From the NCBI GenBank assembly GCA_947095585.1, contig OX352761.1, forward strand, positions 94,631,333 through 94,695,332: a stretch of 64,000 nt of DNA, read 5' to 3'. Each line of letters begins with the position of its first letter. Position 1 is the stretch's first letter. This stretch comes from Nephrocerus scutellatus. Taxonomy: Eukaryota > Arthropoda > Insecta > Diptera > Pipunculidae. Below, piece after piece: positions 54,127-64,000 of this stretch. The notes beneath the pieces are model-generated. The model searched no databases, was not told where the DNA came from, and saw nothing but the letters and a program-made list of their open reading frames with translations. The position numbers and the translations under genes are program-made.

Positions 54127-55404
54127 ATGGAACTGCGCGTTGGTAACAAATACAGATTGGGCCGTAAAATCGGTTCAGGATCATTTGGTGATATTTACTT
54201 GGGTACAACAATCAACACTGGCGAAGAAGTCGCCATAAAATTGGAATGTATTCGAACAAAACACCCACAACTGCACATCGAAAGTAAATTCTACAAAATG
54301 ATGCAGGGCGGCATTGGTATACCGCGAATAATATGGTGTGGCTCTGAGGGCGATTACAATGTTATGGTGATGGAACTGCTAGGACCATCGCTCGAGGATC
54401 TCTTCAATTTCTGTTCGAGACGCTTTTCACTTAAAACCGTTCTGCTTCTCGCTGATCAAATGATATCGCGCATAGATTACATACACTCACGAGATTTCAT
54501 ACATCGGGATATTAAGCCAGACAACTTCCTAATGGGCTTGGGCAAAAAGGGTAACTTAGTATATATTATAGATTTTGGCTTAGCGAAAAAATTCCGTGAT
54601 GCTAGACTACTGCGACACATACCGTACAGAGAGAATAAAAATTTAACAGGCACCGCCCGGTACGCATCGATAAATACGCATTTAGGAATTGAGCAATCAC
54701 GTCGAGACGACCTGGAATCCCTGGGATATGTACTGATGTATTTTAATTTGGGTGCATTACCGTGGCAGGGTCTAAAGGCCGCCAACAAACGACAGAAATA
54801 CGAACGTATTTCGGAGAAGAAACTCTCAACGACGATAATGTCCCTGTGCAAGGGTTTCCCCAGTGAATTTGTCAACTATTTGAACTTCTGCCGTCAAATG
54901 CATTTTGAGCAGCGTCCAGACTACTGCTATTTGCGCAAACTGTTCCGCAACTTATTCCACCGCCTTGGCTTTACATACGACTATGTGTTCGATTGGAATC
55001 TGCTGAAGTTCGGCGGACCACGAAATCCAGCGATACAACAGCAGCAAGAGGATGGGAATGGTGGCAACGGCGGCGGTGCCGAAACGAGTAACACTGCTGC
55101 AAACAAACAGAATCAAATTGTTGGCAACCATGCAGCGATCGTGTCCAGTTCTGGTGGTGGTGGCGGTGGTGGAATCGTTGCAGGAGGCGGTCTCGTGAGC
55201 AATAGTGCTGGTGTAGGCGTTGGTGGCACAGGTGGAATGATAAGCGGGGTTGGAGGCGTCAGCGGCGCTGTTGGTGTCATAGACGATGCAATGGCAGCGG
55301 CAACAAACTCATCACGGCCCTACGATACACCCGAACGGCGTCTAACGATTCGAATGCGTAGCGGTCAACCGGGCGTTGTTAACGACGGAAGAAACGCTAA
55401 ATAA
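54127..55404 (+). CDS. Casein kinase 1 delta/epsilon (Discs overgrown / Doubletime)
   Basis: A Ser/Thr kinase of 425 residues encoded in one exon. In flies it phosphorylates Period in the circadian clock and acts in Hippo/Fat, Wnt and Hedgehog signalling. Visible motifs are the glycine loop GSGSFGD (16-22), catalytic K38, E52, HRDIKPDN (126-133) with D128, DFG (149-151), R178 and the [11 protein letters not shown] stretch (177-187) typical of CK1, plus [12 protein letters not shown] (221-232). P47, M80 and R178, the sites of the known short-, long- and tau-type clock mutations, are wild type. The tail (about 300-425) is glycine- and asparagine-rich and differs from Drosophila except for the DTPERR and terminal NAK matches. 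Residue 58 is Met as in vertebrates; I recall Thr in Drosophila. Length is close to the 440 residues I recall for Drosophila. An upstream GTG is in frame but the ATG at 54127 is the right start. The frame is intact and unlike its transposon-filled surroundings. Confidence 0.97.
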   Translation: MELRVGNKYRLGRKIGSGSFGDIYLGTTINTGEEVAIKLECIRTKHPQLHIESKFYKMMQGGIGIPRIIWCGSEGDYNVMVMELLGPSLEDLFNFCSRRFSLKTVLLLADQMISRIDYIHSRDFIHRDIKPDNFLMGLGKKGNLVYIIDFGLAKKFRDARLLRHIPYRENKNLTGTARYASINTHLGIEQSRRDDLESLGYVLMYFNLGALPWQGLKAANKRQKYERISEKKLSTTIMSLCKGFPSEFVNYLNFCRQMHFEQRPDYCYLRKLFRNLFHRLGFTYDYVFDWNLLKFGGPRNPAIQQQQEDGNGGNGGGAETSNTAANKQNQIVGNHAAIVSSSGGGGGGGIVAGGGLVSNSAGVGVGGTGGMISGVGGVSGAVGVIDDAMAAATNSSRPYDTPERRLTIRMRSGQPGVVNDGRNAK

Positions 55405-58400
55405 TATATTGTTTAAAGTGCAAAGCGGCCAAAAGAAACGCAACCAACAACAGCAGCAACAGTAGCAATAGCAGAAATATCGTCAGTAGACGTTTATTTA
55501 ATGTACTAAAACAAGAGAGTGAATGACAAGGAAGAAATCGATACAAGAATCAAGAAACAACAACAAACTACAAAGTCACACATATGAAATATGATCCCCA
55601 GAATTGCAAAATGCTTTTGTTTTTTTATTACATAAATAGTGAAGAGAGAAAAAATTACGAGTATTGTGAATTTAAGTTAAGGAAACTGAAAAGAGAGCAA
55701 GAGAAGACGCCGAGGAACGTGTTAATGACGGACAATGACTGATAACATCATTACCGTGGGAGAAACTAGCAAGAATTCACATTAGTACGTAGAATAAAGG
55801 AAATTAAACTGAGAGAGAGGCGAAACTCAACAGGAAATATAACAGAATAGTAGTGTACACCTGTACCTACCATGCATATTATATTACATCTACACACACT
55901 TATATTATTAATTGTTTTATATTCATATAAATTGTAATTTTCCACTTCTCCATCCTTTTGTATCAAAATTTCAGATTTTTTAAAGCAAAACACTCAGTTG
56001 CGATCGCACACAGCATGTTTGGAATGAAATTATATTTATATTAGAAATTAGTAGCATACTAGCAAACATACAAAAAAAAATCATAGAATATAGCACAAGA
56101 CAAATTAATACATAATTTAAAAAGAAGGACAACGGTGCGCGTGCCGGTTAGAAAATCCAAAATATATGTAATACATTTTCACACTACTCTCTCTTTAAAT
56201 ATATTTTTTATGTTATTATCTAATTAATTATTATAAAGTAGAAAGAACGGAAATAAGTTTGTCTTATTTTAAATAATGAATAATTTTTTTTTGATTATTT
56301 TTGGTATTAAAATGAGCAAAATCAACCAACAACAACCATAACAAAAAGAGAACTACACGAAAAATCTTAGATGTAAAAATATTAATTAAATGAAAAACAA
56401 ACACAAAAAGAGACTATAAACTTATAGAAAATTAATAATACAATTTCACAATAAGCTGAAGTAATTTGTAATTTGTGTTTTAATCACAATAACTATGCTT
56501 GCGATAGTAGTAGTATCTGGATAGTATCTCCCCCTTTGTTGGTTTACTGGTGTCCGTTGACTTTTTTGTTGTTTGCTAAGATTGCAGCTGTCGTTTGCTC
56601 ACGAATTAACTATTTTTCTTGTTCTTTCCCCCAAATCGATATTAATATTGTTGTTTTGCTTACTTATATTAATTATAATTACTTATAGTTATTATTATTA
56701 AAATTCTTTATTATTATATTTTGACGCGTGTACGGCAACAATAAATTTAATTTCATTTTTACATACAAAGTATATAGGAATGGATATATAAATATACATA
56801 AACACACATAATAACAATAATAATAATAAATAAATATTTATAATAATAAACAACAACAAATGATGTACATTAGTAAGCGAAGAAAAGAGCAAACAAAACA
56901 TTTGTCTAATAGTAATGTGAAACACAATTAAATATGCATTAAGGAAATACACTTACACATACACATATACACACAGAATCATTCATACACATAGGTACGT
57001 AAGTAGGTAAAAAAAGAAAAACAGCAAATGCTTACTTCTGAATAAAAACTAAAAATAATATTATAATTGAAATTGGAAACGAAAAATTTTTATAATTGTA
57101 ATTTTATCATGGACCTTGTGGTTTTTTTTTCTTATCGTTGTCGTTGTTATCCTTGCGTGTGTTGTTTTTTTAGAACACTTTCCATTTCTTTTTAAATGAT
57201 AATGATGATGGTCATTCATCCAGAAACCTATCACTTATATTCACTATCATTTTGCACACATTATGCTGAGAAGAAGATTTAACTTTACCACAAATTTGCA
57301 TGGTCTCAGTTATTTGTATTTTTTGAACCATTTGAAATTGAACAGCATGGTCGTGTTTATGATCATAGAGTAATATTTACTCACGACCAAATCTCATCTT
57401 GCTCGGTATTACTTCAATCGTTGAAACCTCAAGCTCCTATCAGGTGAACGCGCAATTAAAAAAAACCCCATCGAAGAAGTACAGGAAACACAAAAAAGAA
57501 CCTTTGCCATTTAGTTGTGTCACTGCCATTGTAGAAACATAATTAAAACAGATTATTAACTTTGCATTTTTTTTATATGTTTCTATTTGTGATTTGTGTG
57601 AAAATATCATTGAATCTGTATGGGCTAATAGATTACATTTCACTCGTTGTGCTTGTGTTGTGTTATAGCACATACATCCATCGTTGAATTTTCCTTCTTC
57701 CTTGAATTGTAATAATATTATATGTATGTGTATTATTGGTCAATATTTCATGTTTATCGTAATTGTTTTAATTGTTTACCACCTCTCATGCTAAAACTAA
57801 TATGTTGTCGCTTTTTCAAGAGAAAAAAACATAACTTAGGTAGTAAAAAATACACTTACAAGCAAAAACAGCATTTCACTTTAATACGAGATAAAAAAAA
57901 CAAAAAAACAAACTCCTATATGTAAATTAAATATAATAAACATTAATTAGATCTTAAGACAAAACCAACCAACCAACCAATTTAGTAATAATTGTTCAGG
58001 AGAAGATATGCTTCGTTTGGTTACATATATTAAAAATGTAACATTTAAGATTGGAACTTTTTGCAATAAAAATCACACGTTCCTTTTGTATTAAAAAAAA
58101 GAAAAATACTAGAAACAATTCATCACATAAAGCGGTCGTTCTTTCATTCGTGTATCACTGTTGTACACACGCTTAAGTCTTACATCATCGTATTTCGATT
58201 TCAAAAATCTTTGATGAAATCTTCAATATGTGACTTGAATCAGTTTGATAAACGTTTTTTAACTAACCGGAAAAGATGATTGTGGACATAGCCCGCTCCA
58301 GGATAACATTTTTATGAAGTAAACAAAAAATCAATTGGTGGAACGACGGCACGGGCAGCACATTTCCAACGAAACCACCATTACACACATCAGATCCAAT

Positions 58401-59750
58401 GCAGCTTCTTCGTCGATTAAATTTAAATGAGCTAAATATTATCGAAGATATTTTACATAGGAAGATAATTTTTTCCAAACGATAATATTATGATGGTCCA
58501 AGATGAGTAATAATTTGCGAAAATTTTAAGCTTGAATTTGAATAAGATGCAAATAATAACACTGAAATACATTAACCACACAATCCAAACATACAGTGAC
58601 GAGAACAATTCTTAATACTCACACAACTTTAAATTAAAACCATACAACAACTTTTATAGTCAGCAAGCAACAAATTACACCAACTATTGTCATTTTTATA
58701 CGACTTAACGAAACACAAACTAACAACAAACAAACAACCCTGCAAAGAAACTAACAATAACCATAATAAATTAATAAAATGTCAGTTGTGTTTAAATAAC
58801 ATTAATAAAATAACTATGTATGTATGCACAGTGCATTTAGCATAATAACAATATTTCGTATTCGCCGTATGCCCTTAGAAGAACGAACCACACAGCACTC
58901 TGTTGGATCTGTTGGTTGATAACATTATAAGTAATAAAAATAAAATTAAAAATAATTCAACTCGAAACTTACAAACATTACAATTACAAATAATAGTTAA
59001 TAATTAATAATGAAGATAAATGCAACTGCTGTAAACTGAAACTTACACGAGTAAATCCATATTCTGTAGATGGATTTTTTTAGAATATCGACCGACTAAG
59101 CCATTGTAATATAGTATAATCATAAATATTTATATAATTAATACCAACTGTATGTGTTTATGCTGCGCGTGTTTTCAGATTAATTTTTTAAACAATAAAA
59201 CATACATAACACCTTACTTACCGTTCATATTATTTGTGTATAGGTATGAATCGATTTTTCATTGATTCATTAATAATATTGTTAATCGCATCTTTACTAC
59301 TAAGTATATTAAGGTATAAAAAAAAACAACAACAAAAACACAACCGCTGAAAACCAGAAAAATACAAAAATAACTGTAACTATGGTAAACATATTGTTAA
59401 TAACGAGATTAAGCTACATAAGTAATTTCAACTTACGAGAATATTGATTAATTATTATTAATAAATAATTCATTGAAAAGAACAACAATGCAAATGTAAT
59501 TATAAAAACAACATATATGCATATATGTAATGTTTATATATATACAAACCTAACTAACAAACAACCAACAAATAATATACATTTAACTTTAAAATATATA
59601 AATATAAAAAATAAAATTGAAACAAAACTCAATTGACAAAAACAATGCCGAAAATGAATAAATCCGATTTTCAAAATAATGTAAAATATAATATTGCCTT
59701 TTCATTTAAGGTAATTAGTTACTTTTCTGTGTCAAGCTGTTATTAAGGGT
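55405..59750 (+). other. 3' UTR and downstream region of the kinase gene
   Basis: Very AT-rich, with a CAACAGCAGCAACAGTAGCA repeat just after the stop. AATAAA signals lie at 55793-55798 and near 58064, 59195 and 59657. No other gene, repeat end or RNA gene is recognised. The true cleavage site cannot be chosen from sequence alone. The absence of transposon scraps here suggests constraint. Confidence 0.5.
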
Positions 59751-59769
59751 TGGAATCGTATATCGGAAA

Positions 59770-60100
59770 CTAACAGCATTTAATCTAAAAGTAGAGCAAG
59801 GAAATAAAGAAAGGAACGAACTATAGGCCAATCAATCTCTTGCCTAATATCGGGAAAGTTTTAGAAGTGGTTATTATCAAGTCAATTTTGAACGTGTGCG
59901 ACGAAAAATGAGATTATACCGCGGAACCAATTTGGGTTCAAACAAAACCACTCGACAGTACACGCTGTGACCAAATTGATTTCAGATGTCAACTGGCATA
60001 TGAATGATAAGAGGAATACAACTGCCTGTCTAGTGGATCTCGAAAAAGCCTTTGACACGGTCTGGATCGACGCGCTAATTTATAAAACGGGTGTGGCTGA
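59770..60100 (+). pseudogene. LINE family E reverse transcriptase fragment
   Basis: It reads ERNYRPINLLPNIGKVLEVV (about 59812-59870) and then, after a frameshift, NQFGFKQNHSTVHAVTKLIS (about 59922-59980), NTTACLVDLEKAFDTVWIDA (about 60017-60075) and LIYK. These are the RT palm entry blocks of an R1/LOA/jockey-like element. It ends abruptly. Confidence 0.75.
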
Positions 60101-60244
60101 AATTCAACCCTAAGGATAAACGGGTGCAGCGTCTCGGGTAGTCGGCACGATGGGTATCATGGAGTTGTCATATTGGCAACCCTATGGCTTGGAACGATGC
60201 CAACGAAATATTAGGAAATAGTCGTTTTTATGTTTTTGTTATTA

Positions 60245-62335
60245 CAACGTTTGCGCGTTAAAATATCCACAAAACCACCTGGGTATCTCTCGATGGAGCC
60301 ACTCGCAACCAGATAGACCACGTGTTGATAGACCGCAGCCACAACACGAAAAAGATGACAACGTCGACTCGGACCACTATCTTGTTGGTATGGTGCTCCG
60401 AGCGCGGATTGCATCATCTCGTAAGACTGCAGATTCGATTCAACACGGCTGCCCTTCACAATGAAGAGTCCAGAAACAACTACGGTCAAGCGATAGGACT
60501 CGTCCTAAATGCAGGGAGAGTAAGTCCTGGGGCTGAGATGTCGGACGTAGAAGAGAAATGGACACACCTTAAGAATACTGTCATTAGTACTGCTGACTCC
60601 ATCTTAGGCAGGTTCGAAGACGAATGTCAGCTAGCAACTGAACGTAAGAATGTTGCTTACCGAGCAATGCAACAATCTCATGGAACGCGGGCACGCGAAG
60701 ATGAATATAAAGAGCTCAGAAGATATGAAAAAACAGTTCACCGGCGAAAGAAAGCAGCCTGGGAGAAGAATCTCGTCCTTGAACTGGAACAGTACAGAGA
60801 GCAAGGACCGCACCAGACGCGGAAGTTCTACCAAGGGTCCGCGGTATGACGCAATATACACCGCGTTGCACATAATGCAAGGTCAAGGTAATCTGATCGC
60901 CGATCTTGAAGGCATCTTAGAGCGATGGGAAGAGCACTTTCATAAGTTGCTAAATGGCCAGCTAACTGAAGAATTGGAGGCTCCACCAATGACCGAAGAT
61001 CATACTATGCTGCCGCCACCAAGCATAGACGAAGTTAGCAGAGCTATAAATCGGCTCAAAAATAATAAGGCCCCGGGGTCTGATGGGATCCCAGCGGAAC
61101 TATTAAAAATAGGAGGCCCCACATAACACCAAGCAATTCATGAAATAATAGTGCAAGTATGGGAAGAAGAAGCTATGCCATTGGTCCATACCAGTGTGGC
61201 TTCATTCCAGGCAAATCAACAACTGATCATATTTACACCCTAAGGGAGGTGATGGAAAAATGTCTAGAGTTTCAAAACTTACTACACCATCTTTTTATAG
61301 ACTTTAAAGCCGCCTATGATAGCATAGCCAGAGTAGAACTTTATAAAGCCATGAGAGAATTCGGCATCCCAAATAAACTGACACGACTATGTAGGTTGAC
61401 CATGACCAATGTTATAAGCCAAGTAAAAATATCCGGGTCACTATCAAGCCCATTTAACATCTAAAACGAGCTCCGACAAGTGGATGGACTGGCCTGCGTC
61501 CTCTTCAACTTGGCGTTGGAGAAAGTGGTCCGATACTCTGACGTAACGGATAGAGGAACAATCCTCTATAAGTCCATTCAGATACGCAGACGATATTGAC
61601 ATTGTTGGTAGAAACCGAAGAGTTGTACAGGAAGCTTTCATCCAGATAGAGCAGGCTGCACATAAATGAGAGCAAAACAAAGTACATGGTGGCCACGTCT
61701 GCGAGTAGAAGATCCAACATTGGTCCCTCAATTCAAATAGTGGAGCGCGAATTTGAAGTAGTGCAATACTTTAACTATCTCTGGTCAACTGTAGCAGCCG
61801 ATAACAGCATGGAACCAGAAATACGCGCACGGTTGCTTAAAGACTATATATACTATAGTCTGTCAAGACTTCAAATCCAGGAACTTAACCATAACATCCA
61901 AGCTGCTGATATATAAGACAATGGTCTTACCAGTACTTACATATGGATCCGAGACTTGGGTGCTTAGCAAAAAGCATTCTCACCTCTTAGTCGCGTTCGA
62001 GAGAAAAGTCTTACGGAGAATTGTTGGCCCCGTATGTGAGGAAGGACGATTCCGGAGACTATAAAGATGAGATCTACGAGCGTTACCGCGATGTCGACAT
62101 CGTGAAGAAAATTAAGCTCGGTAGGCTCCGGTGGGCAGGACACCTAGTTCGCATGAGCGAAGAGGATCCTGCTCGGAAAGTCCTTTGCGGTAGGATTTAT
62201 GGAACACGACAGCGGGGCCGGTCAAGCCTACGGTCAAGGATGACATCGGCTCGAAATCGGGACCGGTGGAGAGACTTTTTGCGGGAGGCCAGGACCGGAC
62301 CCCGTTTGTAGAGCCAAATATGATGATGATGTTAT
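60245..62335 (+). pseudogene. LINE family A, copy 4, 5'-truncated with an internal RT deletion
   Basis: It starts in the endonuclease with IHKTTWVSLDGATRNQIDHV (about 60265-60325) and DSDHYLVGMVLRARI (about 60369-60415). It continues with the linker (KRxxAYRAMQQSHGTRARED) and NRLKNNKAPGSDGIPAELLK (about 61049-61108). The RT fingers are deleted at about 61181, joining EEEAMP to IGPYQCGFIPGKSTTDHIYT. Next come HHLFIDFKAAYDSIARVELY (61285-61344), a stop at 61462-61464, a damaged YADDID block (about 61585-61600), and the tail GRLRWAGHLVRMSEEDPARK (about 62118-62178). The element ends TTGTAGAGCCAAATATGATG with an (ATG)n tail at 62320-62331, matching the 3' end of copy 2. Confidence 0.85.
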
Positions 62336-62669
62336 TATTTTCTTGTTAACTAGTTTTAAGTATTTTAAGTAAATAAAAAATATATAATGACTCAAAGATT
62401 TTTTCTATCCATTTTTTTCTTTGAAAAAAACACATTACATGCGAATTATAAAAAAAAATATATAGCGATATATTTATATAATACTTAATTTAGATATAGA
62501 ATATAATGAGAACCAATCTGGTCATTTATAAAAATAAACTAATATAGCTTGTAAGTTTCGTTATTTACTTACTAACCCTAGTATTAGAATTTAAATGGAA
62601 TAATAAATAATTGATTAAAAAAAATAGAGCAAATTAGGAGAATTAGGGACAACATTATTGAAGGCGTTT
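62336..62669. other. AT-rich spacer
   Basis: Nothing recognised apart from T- and A-runs. Confidence 0.35.
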
Positions 62670-64000
62670 TTAAGCCCTATCTATTCGCTGTTATATACTT
62701 TAGTACATTCTAAGGTCTCGATAAAGGTCTCTCACGTACTAGGATGTATTATAAGTTAGTGTAGTGTGAATATTGCAAAAAGAAAGAAGAAGTTGTCGAA
62801 ACGTGCGGGAAGGAGTCGACGTAAGTACTAAATTTTATCTAATTTTGTTGTTAATTTTAAAATTTTGTTGATTTGCGTTGTTTAAAAATAAATAAATTTC
62901 ATTAATAAAACTTAAAAAAATAGATTTTTGTAATAATAATTACAGTAAGGTAAGGACAATCCTGGCAAAGCGTGTGATTTTTGTGCTTTTGTTTTAGGCG
63001 GCAATTATGATCTTACAAATGATGAAGATGTTGAAGAGGTTTTACGTATGCTCGCTGAAACATCAGACGTGAGCGAATTTACTGAATCAGAAGCCGACGA
63101 CGAAGATATTCAACCCGACCTCTGTGCTCTTTTACAAGAACCCGAAGAAAATGAATCTGACACGGAACAAAATAACGCTAGGGATGAAGAAAAGGTAGAA
63201 TAAACAGGAAGACCGTTAATCGGGAAGCGTGCATCATTTCTCTCCGTCTCAAGATCAAATCCCATTTGTCACTCGAGCTTACCAGTTGTCGCAAGGGCAA
63301 TTGAATATTTTGACAATTAATTTCCCGATGATCATTACATAAATGCAGCACAGTACAATAATATGTACTACATATTTTACTACCACTGTAATGAAACTGA
63401 AAACTGACAAAATCGAAGTAAAGAAGTTGTATGGCGCGCATATGTATTTCGGTTGCATTAAATTGGCGCGATTGTGCAATAGCCTCCAAAATTTCTAGAA
63501 ATCGTCTTGTTCTGTTGAGGAAAAGTCTTCACTTCGTTGACACGGCTAAACCGCCAACAGATTCAAGCAGTAATGCTCTTTGGAAGGTTCAACCTGTGAT
63601 TACGGCAGTAAGATCTCGTTGCCTCAATATATCCAGAGATTTTAGTAACTACTCGATAGACGAACAGATGATTCCCTTTTTGGGAGCGGTGCTCGAATCC
63701 ACTGAGGCAATACCTTAGGAACAAGCCACGCTCTGTAGGACTTACAATTTTTGTCTTAACATCATCATGTGGTAAAAGTTACTATGAAATTTCAAAAGTA
63801 AGTTTATTTTTCATTTCAGGAATGGTTTTGAATTACGACTCAGGTAATCGGTCCTTGGGCTTAGGTCCAAGCGTAATTCTACGTTTAGTGCAAACTTTAC
63901 CGGAAAATTCTTATGTTTTCTTCGATCGAACCGCTTTTGCAACAATTGAGCAAAATAAAAATAAATGGGTCAGAAACCATGCAAAACAATCGTTTTCGAA
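62670..64000 (+). pseudogene. piggyBac-type transposase, decayed, running off the right edge
   Basis: A TTAA at 62670-62673 followed by GCCCTATCTATTCGCTG may be the left end (TTAA is the piggyBac target). A lysine-rich start (AKRKKKLSKRAGRSR) spans 62773-62820. A donor GTAAGT at 62821 and an acceptor TTTTAG at 62992-62997 remove 177 bp and join it in frame to GNYDLTNDEDVEEVLRMLAE and the acidic TESEADDEDIQPDL region (to 63199). After a broken stretch come SKISRNRLVLLRKSLHFVDT (about 63485-63545), KPPTDSSSNALWKVQPVI, NYSIDEQMIPF (about 63649-63680; acidic catalytic site region) and LGPSVILRLVQTLPENSYVF (about 63865-63925). Stops and frameshifts disable it. Confidence 0.8.

Noticed and set aside
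54477..54875. 132-codon minus-strand frame within the kinase gene
   Set aside because: It is antisense to a highly conserved kinase domain; the frame reflects codon use, not a gene.

Overview
The window is nuclear DNA of a higher fly. It contains one intact protein gene, a CK1 delta/epsilon kinase whose catalytic domain is almost identical to Drosophila Dco/Doubletime. A small first exon at the left has the SoxE dimerisation motif and is probably Sox100B. From memory, both genes map to about 100A-B in Drosophila melanogaster, so the pairing fits conserved synteny. The glycine-rich kinase tail differs from Drosophila, the intergenic DNA is very repeat-rich, and short introns (65 bp) are typical of flies. 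A non-drosophilid schizophoran such as a tephritid is my best guess, but the species cannot be read from the sequence.

Layout. 1-4861: presumed first intron of the Sox gene (which runs on the minus strand), holding Helitron-like repeats and a palindromic minisatellite. 4862-5076: Sox first coding exon. 5077-5830: its upstream region and a possible divergent exon. 6.5-53.9 kb: a dense graveyard of transposable elements. This includes several LINE families (one RTE-type, one with an (ATG)n tail, one jockey/CR1-like, one R1-like), a tRNA-derived SINE, and Helitrons with canonical A^TC...CTAG^T ends. One large decayed Rep/helicase Helitron lies at 25.4-31.4 kb. Tc1/mariner, hAT and piggyBac remnants, MITEs and a fold-back element are also present. 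53.9-55.4 kb: a non-coding exon, a 65-bp intron and the single-exon kinase CDS. 55.4-59.7 kb: AT-rich 3' UTR or downstream DNA. 59.7-64 kb: LINE copies and a piggyBac transposase running off the right edge.

The elements are repeatedly nested: RTE LINE inside Helitron, Helitron and MITE inside hAT, SINEs inside LINEs, and Helitron plus SINE inside Tc1. Their insertion order can therefore be read. No transposable-element ORF looks intact. The strongest structural signals are a zero-spacer head-to-tail Helitron pair (14754-17315), a SINE with a perfect 13-bp target duplication (9146-9467), and small non-autonomous Helitrons that keep the same C-terminal scrap of the PIF1-like helicase. I found no CRISPR, operon or prokaryotic system, and no complete tRNA or rRNA gene. 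All calls come from reading the sequence; no database search was run.
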